From the NCBI GenBank assembly GCA_903846015.1, contig CAIMZS010000655.1, positions 1-52,006 of the forward strand: 52,006 nt of DNA, given 5' to 3'. This document shows, piece after piece, positions 1-6,990 of this stretch. The notes under the pieces were generated by a model, which was not told the origin of the DNA, made no database searches, and saw nothing but the letters and a program-made list of their open reading frames with translations. The position numbers and the translations under genes were made by a program. Each line of letters opens with the position of its first letter. Positions within the stretch are counted from its first letter, which is position 1. Source of the DNA: an uncultured Anaerolineae bacterium. Its GTDB lineage: Bacteria > Chloroflexota > Anaerolineae > Anaerolineales > Villigracilaceae.

Positions 1-53
1 CCCCCCCCCCACGGCTCTGAACACTCTTTCCCTACACGACGCTCTTCCGATCT
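1..53. other. Sequencing adapter contamination at contig end
   Basis: Bases 1-10 are poly-C and 11-20 match nothing I recognise. Bases 21-53 are identical to the 3' part of the Illumina TruSeq read-1 adapter, ending in GCTCTTCCGATCT. This is library-derived sequence left at a contig end and should be trimmed. It explains why the first gene stops abruptly at base 54. Confidence 0.97.
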
Positions 54-632
54 GGTCTTCATCCTTCGAGCTAATTCGTAAGTGAACAAGACATTTGCCA
101 ACTTGGATCTGGCATAGGCCTTCATTCCGAAATATCCCTGTTTGAACCCGAGATCATCAAAATTCATCGCGTCGTACTGGTGAGCCTCGGATGAAACATT
201 TATGATTCGCGCTGCCAAACTGTTTTGGATGGTTTCGAGCAGCAGATTGGTCAGCAAGAATGGTGCCAGGTGATTGACGACAAAGGTCATTTCAACCCCA
301 TAAGGTGTTTCCCGGCGTGTATTGAAATATGAGCCAGCATTGTTTACCAGCACATCCAATCGACCAAAACGTTCTTTGAATGATCCGGCCAACTCACGAA
401 CTTGCTGAAGATCGGAAAAATCAGCCAGCATATATTGAATGGATTCATTTCCCGTTTCGGATTTTATTTGCTGAACGGTAGCCTCAGTTTTCGGTTGATT
501 CCGACCGGTGATGATTACTTCTGCGCCTTGCGCTGCCAGAGCCGTTGCTGTGACCAGGCCGATCCCGGAAGTAGCTCCCGTCACCATGCATATTTTTCCA
601 GTCATAGTTTTTGAATTAAGCGTTGATCTCAT
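54..632 (-). CDS. Short-chain dehydrogenase/reductase, 3' truncated at contig end
   Basis: This frame is open from a start near 632 down to the adapter boundary. The protein has the SDR signatures in order: the nucleotide-binding glycine motif TGATSGIG just after the start, NNAG near residue 90-100, a catalytic Ser in NVSSEAHQ, and Tyr/Lys in YARSKLAN. It resembles retinol-dehydrogenase/WW-oxidoreductase-like SDRs, NAD(P)-dependent oxidoreductases of varied substrates, and the substrate cannot be read here. Two in-frame ATGs are possible, at 632 and at 605; 605 places the glycine motif at the usual distance from the start. About 184 residues remain from the 605 start, so the C-terminal third is missing. 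It follows the two-component genes on the same strand but is separated from them by about 70 bases. Confidence 0.88.
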
Positions 633-700
633 AAGGGGGTCCATTTCTGTTTGGATTTATTTTCGAAATAAGCCAGGGGGTTTAGCTGGGATAATCAGGG

Positions 701-1354
701 TCATTTTTTCCGATGTACAATACCTTCTTGCCAGGCATAAACAGCAGCCTGGGTGCGATCATCGAGATGCAGTTTTTTGAGAATGTTGCTGATGTGGGTC
801 TTTACGGTGCTTTCTCCGATAATAAGTGTTCCGGCAATATCAGCATTAGATGTGCCGGCTGCAATCAGGCGCAATACATCAAATTCTCGCTCTGAAAGCT
901 CAGTGAAAGGGTTGACTTCGTCTTTACGGATACCCTGCAGTTCTTTAATAATGCGGGCAGCAACGCGCGAATCAAGCACTGCCTCGCCCAGGGCAGCTTT
1001 GCGAATAGCAGCAGCGAGTTCATCCGGTTCTATATCTTTGAGCAGGTAAGAAATTGCCCCGGCGCGCACAGCCGGGAAAATGTACTCATCCTGATGATGC
1101 GAAGTAATAACGATAACCTGTGTCTCGGGGCACAGTTTGCGGATCTGGCGTGTCGCGGCGATGCCATCCAGTTCACCCGGCATTTCAAGATCCATAAGTA
1201 CAACATCCGGCTGATGTCTTTCAGCGGCTGAAACGGCTGCTGTACCCGAATCGGATTCAGCGATAACCTCGATGTCGGCGATGGTTTGTAGAAATGCGCG
1301 CACACCCTGGCGAACGATTCTGTGATCATCAACGAGCAAAACTTTAATAGGCAT
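701..1354 (-). CDS. NarL/LuxR-family response regulator
   Basis: The protein is about 217 residues. Its receiver domain starts MPIKVLLVDDH, with the phospho-acceptor Asp55 in VVLMDLEMPG. The C-terminal LuxR-type helix-turn-helix begins at LSEREFDVLRLIAAG and contains the recognition helix STVKTHISNIL. It is a DNA-binding transcription regulator activated by phosphorylation. The start at 1354 is chosen because the receiver fold begins directly at MPIKVLL; seven extra upstream codons to 1375 are open but add nothing recognisable. It lies 55 bases downstream of a histidine kinase on the same strand, so the two very likely form one operon and a cognate pair. The signal is unknown. Confidence 0.95.
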   Translation of the reverse strand: MPIKVLLVDDHRIVRQGVRAFLQTIADIEVIAESDSGTAAVSAAERHQPDVVLMDLEMPGELDGIAATRQIRKLCPETQVIVITSHHQDEYIFPAVRAGAISYLLKDIEPDELAAAIRKAALGEAVLDSRVAARIIKELQGIRKDEVNPFTELSEREFDVLRLIAAGTSNADIAGTLIIGESTVKTHISNILKKLHLDDRTQAAVYAWQEGIVHRKK

Positions 1355-1409
1355 TTTGAAACCTTTTTGCCACACTTAAGCCATAGAAAAGCCAACCAAT
1401 CGTTTTGAG

Positions 1410-2912
1410 TTACTTGGTGCCGGTGGTATGTAATTTTACTTCGGCGCTGACTTTTGTGCCAACAGCCAGCGTAGAATCAATTGTCAAAGAGCCATTAATC
1501 TCGCTTATGCGCTGTTTCATGCCCCCCAACCCGAGGGAATGGGCTGATACCGCGTCCAGTTCGAAACCGCATCCGTCATCAGCGATCGTTAAGCTCACTC
1601 TGTCTGGATCAATGCTGAAAACCAGGTTGACCGTATCTGCCTCAGCGTGGCGCGCGACATTCGAGAGCGATTCTTGCAAGATGCGATAGAGTACCTGTTC
1701 TACCTCTACCGGGATGGAACCTTCACCGTTGATGGTGGTGATCGCTTTGATGCCGGTATGCTCCTGCCATCGGGCTGCATAAACGCCAATCGCCTGCGCC
1801 AGCCCCCGATCTTCGAGTGCGGCGGGGCGCAGCTCGTCGATGATCAGTTTGAGTTCTTGTTGGGTTTCGCGGTTAAGTTGCAGCGCAGCTTCGATGTGCT
1901 CCGCGGCTCCTTGCGGATTAGATGTAAGCAAATTCTTGGCTGCGGAAAGCTGCATCCGCGTGGCGTAGGTCTGTTGTTTGACTGTATCGTGCAAGTCACG
2001 CGCCAGGCGGTTGCGTTCTTCAATACGGGCAAGTTCGTTGCGGGTCTGCAGCAGGCTCTGAAGTTGCTCTGCCATATTGTTCAGGTTTCTGGTCAGGTCG
2101 CCAATTTCGTCATTGGATTTATCGCGGGGCATGCTAGCAAAATCGCCTGTACTCCACGCCTTGGATGCGGCAGACAGGTTGGCGAGGCGCTTGCGCAGTC
2201 CTCGAGATGCCAACCAGCCGAAGACTGCCCCTACTGGCAGGGCAGCCATCAGCATGATGATGGCGATGACGGTAAAGAATACCTGGTAGATTTCCAGGTT
2301 GGCGGGTGTCGCAAAGATAACAGGTTTAATCTGGTAAATGACGATGGCAACCACGGGGTCAGCATCGCTTTTGCGGAGCGGAAAGGCAACCAGGTGGGCT
2401 CCATCTGGGAAGACCATGTTTTGGGCGGAGTAATTTTTATCGCCAACCAGCGCAGCGTCCAGTATCCTTCCGATGCTGTAGCCTTTTATCTCACGCTTAT
2501 TGAAAGGTTTGCCGATACTTCCAGAGTCTATTGCTGGGACGGCGGCGAGCAGATTCAGTTTGGGATCAAGTACATAGATGGGGGCATCCGCGATGATTGT
2601 GTTGGCATAATCGAGTGTTTCACGAATAGTGTAGGATTGAAAATCCGCGTTGGTGAAGCCATCCTTCTGGATGCGTTCCAGCCAGGTTTGCAGGATATCC
2701 GGGTTGTTCAACAGGTCGGGGATATTATCCTGGAATCCGGTCTTTGACCAGAAAAAGCTGTCGTAAATCCGCGAACTGTTCTGGGTTTCAGCGAAGAAGA
2801 CGATAAACACCAGGAGCGCCGCCAGAATGATCACAGTCCCGGCAGTAACAACCGCGTAAGATAGGGTAAGTTTCCATTGCAGGCGGCGGAAGAAGGAATG
2901 GATGGATTTCAT
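1410..2912 (-). CDS. NarX/DesK-type sensor histidine kinase with HAMP domain
   Basis: This 500-residue membrane kinase has TM1 at about 15-40, an extracytoplasmic sensor region at about 41-205, TM2 at about 210-235 and a HAMP linker at about 236-290. A HisKA_3 dimerisation domain follows, with the phospho-accepting His308 in RLARDLHDTVKQQ. The C-terminal ATPase domain has DDGCGFELD and SLGLGGMKQR near residues 448-470. The HisKA_3 type matches the NarL-type regulator immediately downstream. The sensor region is long enough to be a dCache/PAS-like ligand domain, but I cannot name the ligand. The start codon has an AAGGA element about 10 bases upstream. Confidence 0.95.
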   Translation of the reverse strand: MKSIHSFFRRLQWKLTLSYAVVTAGTVIILAALLVFIVFFAETQNSSRIYDSFFWSKTGFQDNIPDLLNNPDILQTWLERIQKDGFTNADFQSYTIRETLDYANTIIADAPIYVLDPKLNLLAAVPAIDSGSIGKPFNKREIKGYSIGRILDAALVGDKNYSAQNMVFPDGAHLVAFPLRKSDADPVVAIVIYQIKPVIFATPANLEIYQVFFTVIAIIMLMAALPVGAVFGWLASRGLRKRLANLSAASKAWSTGDFASMPRDKSNDEIGDLTRNLNNMAEQLQSLLQTRNELARIEERNRLARDLHDTVKQQTYATRMQLSAAKNLLTSNPQGAAEHIEAALQLNRETQQELKLIIDELRPAALEDRGLAQAIGVYAARWQEHTGIKAITTINGEGSIPVEVEQVLYRILQESLSNVARHAEADTVNLVFSIDPDRVSLTIADDGCGFELDAVSAHSLGLGGMKQRISEINGSLTIDSTLAVGTKVSAEVKLHTTGTK

Positions 2913-3336
2913 GGTGGCATGTCCTTAAGTTATTATCCGGTCTCGCTAAGTGCCTGAGACTGGTCTAATCGGGCAGAAAGATGTTCGCATCGGAATCTGT
3001 AATGGTCAGCAATAGCGCGAACAAAATAAGCATAGTTGCTTGGGTCTCCGTGAACGCTGGTAAGTATAGATGAGTTAACCAGCTTGTGGCTCATCCGCCG
3101 GGATGATTTTGGGTCAGACTGAAGATGGAATTTATCCAGCCGGATTGGAATATTTTTTAAACAGGTTCCATTTGTGACACCCATACTGCCAAAGCATTTT
3201 CTTTCCCATGCATGCTTCCAGCATTGATACGCGCAGATTTTATACTTCTGATCAAATTTTATAGTGGTACTTGCCATCAGTAAATATGAAGTTATACTTA
3301 ATACCTGACATAATCATCATTCTTAAGTTGAAAAAT
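2913..3336. other. Divergent intergenic region between histidine kinase and helicase operon
   Basis: This 424-base stretch separates two divergently transcribed operons. A minus-strand frame at 2933-3277 is open but has no ribosome binding site, an unusual Cys/His/Lys composition and no recognisable domain, so I do not treat it as a gene. The only structured signal seen is the plus-strand promoter at 3271-3298, listed separately. No RNA gene is recognisable. Confidence 0.5.
3271..3298 (+). promoter_or_regulatory. Candidate sigma70-type promoter for the helicase operon
   Basis: A -35 box TTGCCA (3271-3276) and a -10 box TATACT (3293-3298) are separated by 16 bases, each one mismatch from consensus. 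Transcription would start near 3305, about 30 bases before the ATG at 3337. This argues against the in-frame ATG at 3271, which sits on the -35 box. Confidence 0.5.
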
Positions 3337-5151
3337 ATGCCTCCAAGTCTTCCATCCACCCAATCCACTGATATCGAATTGTTGCCCATACCTGAAATGC
3401 TGATAAAAAGCGTCAGTGCCGGGGTTTTTGCCAGCCGCGAATTGTATAACCTGCGCCTGTTGGCCGAACATGCTCTGCTCGTCAGCGGTTTCGATGAGCT
3501 TATTTGTTTGAGCCTGCTCCAGTTTATGCCCTTTGATTACCAGGTGCGCGCGGCTCAAACCATGCTTCGCCGTTTTCGTGGGCGTGGGATGTTGTGTGAT
3601 GAGGTCGGTCTGGGGAAAACCATCGAAGCAGGACTGGTCATCAAGGAATACCTGGCGCGCAATGTGGTCCAACGCATCATGGTAGTGACACCCGCCGCAC
3701 TGGTGGAGCAGTGGCGGGAGGAGCTGGCAACCAAGTTTGGGTTATTCGGTTTTGTCACCACTGCAGACGCTGAGTTCCGCGCCTTAGGAAGCGACGCCTG
3801 GAGCCGCTTTCCTTTGTTGATCGCATCACTTGCCACTGCCCGACGCGCTGAAAATCGCGCCCGCTTGGCCGAAATCCCCTTCGATCTCATTGTGGTGGAT
3901 GAAGCGCACCATCTTAAAAACCGTAACAGCGCCTCGTGGAAGTTTATCAACGAGCTAAAACGCAAATATATCATCCTGCTCACCGCCACTCCGGTGGAAA
4001 ACAACTTGGATGAATTGTACAACCTGATCACCCTGCTCAAGCCTGGCCAGCTTAAGACTCCGCGCGAGTTTCGCAAGCAATTTGTGGTCAGTGGTGATCC
4101 ACGTTTGCCCAAAAATCGAGGTCAACTTCGCGAACTTCTTGGTGACGTAATGGTGCGCCACACTCGCAGCCAGGTTAACATCAAATTACCGCCACGCCAG
4201 GCCAATACTATCCATCTAAACCTTTCCCCCGAGGAAAATAGTTTTTACCAATCTGTCAGTGCTTACATACGTGAACACCTGAAGGGCAGCACCGCCGAAA
4301 CAGATGAAGCTGACCAGGCCACAGAGAAAACGGGCAAGGGTTTGCGCCAGGTGGATCGTTTTGCCCTGCTCACCATCCAACGTGAAATTGGGAGTAATCC
4401 CGCCGCCGCAGAACCGACCCTGCGCTTACTGGCTGGGCGTTTTCAGGATAAGGCCCCTCTTCTGGCATTAGCTGACCAATCTACGCATATCTCCACCTGG
4501 GCCAAAGCGGACGCGCTTGAAAAACTCCTCACCAGTTTGCTTCACGATCCATCAGAAAAGGTCATCATTTTTACCCATTTCCGCCGCACTCTCACGCTGT
4601 TGGCCGAACGCCTGCGGAAAATGGATATTTCGTTGGTGGTCTATCACGGCGAAATGGATACCGCAGCTAAGAACCAGGCTATTGACGATTTTGAGCAGCA
4701 TGCCCAGGTACTGCTCTCCACCGAAGCCGCTGGGGAAGGGCGAAACCTGCAATTTTGTCGCACCCTGATCAACTTCGATATCCCCTGGAACCCCATGCGT
4801 ATCGAGCAGCGCGTAGGGCGTATTCATCGCATCGGCCAAACACGCGAAGTGCGCATTTACAACCTGTCGGCGCGTGGCACAGTCGAAGATTACCTGCTTG
4901 GTATTCTGGATCAAAAGCTCAACATGTTTGAACTGGTTATCGGTGAAATGGATATGATTCTTGGTCAGCTTTCAGACGAACGTGATTTCGAGGCTATCCT
5001 GCTCGACATCTGGTTGGGGGCGCAATCCCAGGATGAACTACAAACCGGTTTCAGAAAACTCGGTGAAACCCTCCTGCAGGCCCGGCAATTGCACCAAAAG
5101 ACGCAGGAATATGATGATGCCTTGTTTGGCGACGATTTCACGGCAGAATAA
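3337..5151 (+). CDS. SNF2/RapA-like superfamily 2 helicase (DNA translocase)
   Basis: The protein is about 604 residues and spans both RecA-like lobes of a SNF2-family ATPase. Motif I is GLGKT near residues 91-95, the DEAH box is at 188-191, motif III is LLTATPVENN, motif V is STEAAGEGRNLQF, and motif VI starts near residue 491 as QRVGRIHRIGQ. The family uses ATP to translocate on double-stranded DNA and displace bound proteins such as RNA polymerase. The N-terminal segment (about 1-70) is short, so there is no separate Tudor or SWIM accessory domain as in RapA or other SNF2 proteins. The start at 3337 is preferred over 3271 because of the promoter position. It is followed after 3 bases by the zinc-finger gene, indicating one transcript. 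Partner genes suggest nucleic-acid processing or defence, which is inference. Confidence 0.93.
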   Translation: MPPSLPSTQSTDIELLPIPEMLIKSVSAGVFASRELYNLRLLAEHALLVSGFDELICLSLLQFMPFDYQVRAAQTMLRRFRGRGMLCDEVGLGKTIEAGLVIKEYLARNVVQRIMVVTPAALVEQWREELATKFGLFGFVTTADAEFRALGSDAWSRFPLLIASLATARRAENRARLAEIPFDLIVVDEAHHLKNRNSASWKFINELKRKYIILLTATPVENNLDELYNLITLLKPGQLKTPREFRKQFVVSGDPRLPKNRGQLRELLGDVMVRHTRSQVNIKLPPRQANTIHLNLSPEENSFYQSVSAYIREHLKGSTAETDEADQATEKTGKGLRQVDRFALLTIQREIGSNPAAAEPTLRLLAGRFQDKAPLLALADQSTHISTWAKADALEKLLTSLLHDPSEKVIIFTHFRRTLTLLAERLRKMDISLVVYHGEMDTAAKNQAIDDFEQHAQVLLSTEAAGEGRNLQFCRTLINFDIPWNPMRIEQRVGRIHRIGQTREVRIYNLSARGTVEDYLLGILDQKLNMFELVIGEMDMILGQLSDERDFEAILLDIWLGAQSQDELQTGFRKLGETLLQARQLHQKTQEYDDALFGDDFTAE

Positions 5152-5154
5152 GCT

Positions 5155-6990
5155 ATGACCCAGGATATCTCGCTCGAAGAATTGGTTCTCGGCTATTGCC
5201 GCCAGGTGGACGGAATTATTGAGCCGCCCGCTTATGGCGCTTATGAAGTACTCCTGCCCGACGATGTCGCTGTGCGTTGGGGGGTAACGCCTCATCTCCG
5301 CATGGCCTTTTTGCCTGAAGCAAAAAATGCTGTTTACATTCATTTCGGACACTCCATCGTGGAAGCCATTGTGGACGAAATCCGTGTGAAAACTGCCAAT
5401 GGCCTATTTTTTATTAACAATGTTCGCCCCGAAAAGCCAAAACTCTACGAAGTCATTGAAAAAGCTATTTCGCTGCTCAATGCCAAGATGTTCCCTATTC
5501 CAGGCGAGCTTGAGAGCATCAATCTGCATCATTATGCGCGCCTTAATTTCAAAATTAGTCTGATTGCGGATGAAAAGCGCGAGTTGATTTTGCCGATGTG
5601 GATGGATTTACAGGCAGGTTTTCCCATTAAAGGAGCCAGTATTGAACGGCTGGCGATTCTTGATCCGGAGAATCAGTATTTGGACACGCCCTCCGCCAGT
5701 TTGCTCTGGAGCAAGGATCCGCCGCTTTCGCAAAAAGCGCTTCATGATCTGATGGAGCGTGCCAGGCTTTTAGCAACTTTCGAATTAGGCGATACGCTGA
5801 CATCCATCCAAAAACGCTTGAAACGGTTCCTTGAACTGGATCGCGCCCGCCTGAATGATTATTACGATGATTTACACAAAGACACCGATCGTCGTTTGCA
5901 AAAAGCGGATGATGATCGCCGCTCAACGTTGGAATCCAAGCTTGCAGCCATAGAAGCTGAGCGCCGGTCCAAACTGGCAGATGTAGAGCAGAAATATCAC
6001 CTGCGGATACAAATGGAACTGGTCAACCTGGCAATCATCGCTCAGCCCAAGCTGGATTTGACTGTTGAAGTTCGCAAACGCGGGGTGACCATTAAACGTC
6101 GCGTTACGTGGGATCCGCTCCTTCATTCTGTGGAGGGGATGGCCTGCGATGTTTGCCATAGGCCGGGTTTATCGCTTATGTTGTGCGAAAACGGCCACCT
6201 GGCACACAGCGAATGCCTCGCGCCGCAATGCGTGGATTGCAAACGCACTTTTTGCCAGAAATGTGCCGCGGAAGTGCAAACCTGTATTGTTTGTGATCGT
6301 CCTGTTTGCATCCACAGCCTTGTCCGGTGTAAAGAATGTGGGCGGGCGACTTGCCAGGAACATACCGGCGCATGCCATGCTGATGCAGGTCAGCCGCGTC
6401 GGGTTTTGACTGAAACGCCCGCCAGTCAATCTGCTGCTTCGAAAACGGGATCAACAGATTCGCCGAAAACGGCCGGCCACGAAACAGGAAAAAGCCCCAG
6501 CCAGAAAACACCGGCAAAACCGAAACCCCAAAAAAACCTGGCGGCCTCAGCCAGGGTGGTTGATAAACCGTCTTCCGAGGTAGTCGGAGACTTTATGGAA
6601 GTTTACTCTGACCCGGGCCAGAAAACGATCCTCGCGTATGTAAAAACTAAAAAGCGCGATGTTGCCACCCGCGAGTGGAGCATGAGTGATGAAGGCCTGG
6701 CTGTGAATTGTTGGTGCGAAAAATCAGATTGTCCTGAACGAGGCATTGTTTATTATCCAATGGCAGCAGATGGGCTGACGGCTCAATTGAATGGGTTAAT
6801 CGAACGCTTTGCCAACGAATATAGCGTGCCTATTAAAAAAATACGTTTTTTCCAGGTGCGCCAGGGACAGCCGTTTGGCGAGATAAAATTAAAGGTGCCA
6901 GCTGACTGGAAAGATCCAGCTACTCTGGATCGTGCCCAGGCCGGATTCGAGGCGCTCAGGACGAGAAGCATGAACAGGAATAGACGATGA
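5155..6990 (+). CDS. Coiled-coil and tandem zinc-finger protein of unknown function
   Basis: I do not recognise a named family for this 611-residue protein. Residues 1 to about 200 are a mixed alpha/beta domain. About 215-290 is a charged coiled coil rich in Arg, Lys, Asp and Glu. Residues 331-407 are a dense Cys/His cluster with repeated CxxC-x4-Cxx(C/H) units (CVDCKRTFCQKC, CIVCDRPVCIH, CKECGRATCQEH), likely binding several zinc ions. About 410-470 is a Ser/Pro/Lys-rich flexible linker. The C-terminal domain carries another small Cys group (C519, C521, C526). The gene begins 3 bases after the helicase and its stop overlaps the next start (ATGA), so it is translationally coupled to both. A nucleic-acid or protein docking subunit for the helicase and nuclease is the simplest inference. 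Confidence 0.85.
   Translation: MTQDISLEELVLGYCRQVDGIIEPPAYGAYEVLLPDDVAVRWGVTPHLRMAFLPEAKNAVYIHFGHSIVEAIVDEIRVKTANGLFFINNVRPEKPKLYEVIEKAISLLNAKMFPIPGELESINLHHYARLNFKISLIADEKRELILPMWMDLQAGFPIKGASIERLAILDPENQYLDTPSASLLWSKDPPLSQKALHDLMERARLLATFELGDTLTSIQKRLKRFLELDRARLNDYYDDLHKDTDRRLQKADDDRRSTLESKLAAIEAERRSKLADVEQKYHLRIQMELVNLAIIAQPKLDLTVEVRKRGVTIKRRVTWDPLLHSVEGMACDVCHRPGLSLMLCENGHLAHSECLAPQCVDCKRTFCQKCAAEVQTCIVCDRPVCIHSLVRCKECGRATCQEHTGACHADAGQPRRVLTETPASQSAASKTGSTDSPKTAGHETGKSPSQKTPAKPKPQKNLAASARVVDKPSSEVVGDFMEVYSDPGQKTILAYVKTKKRDVATREWSMSDEGLAVNCWCEKSDCPERGIVYYPMAADGLTAQLNGLIERFANEYSVPIKKIRFFQVRQGQPFGEIKLKVPADWKDPATLDRAQAGFEALRTRSMNRNRR

Noticed and set aside
2933-3277. Open 114-codon minus-strand frame in the helicase upstream region
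   Set aside because: No ribosome binding site, odd Cys/His/Lys-rich composition, no recognisable domain, and it covers the likely -35 box of the helicase operon.
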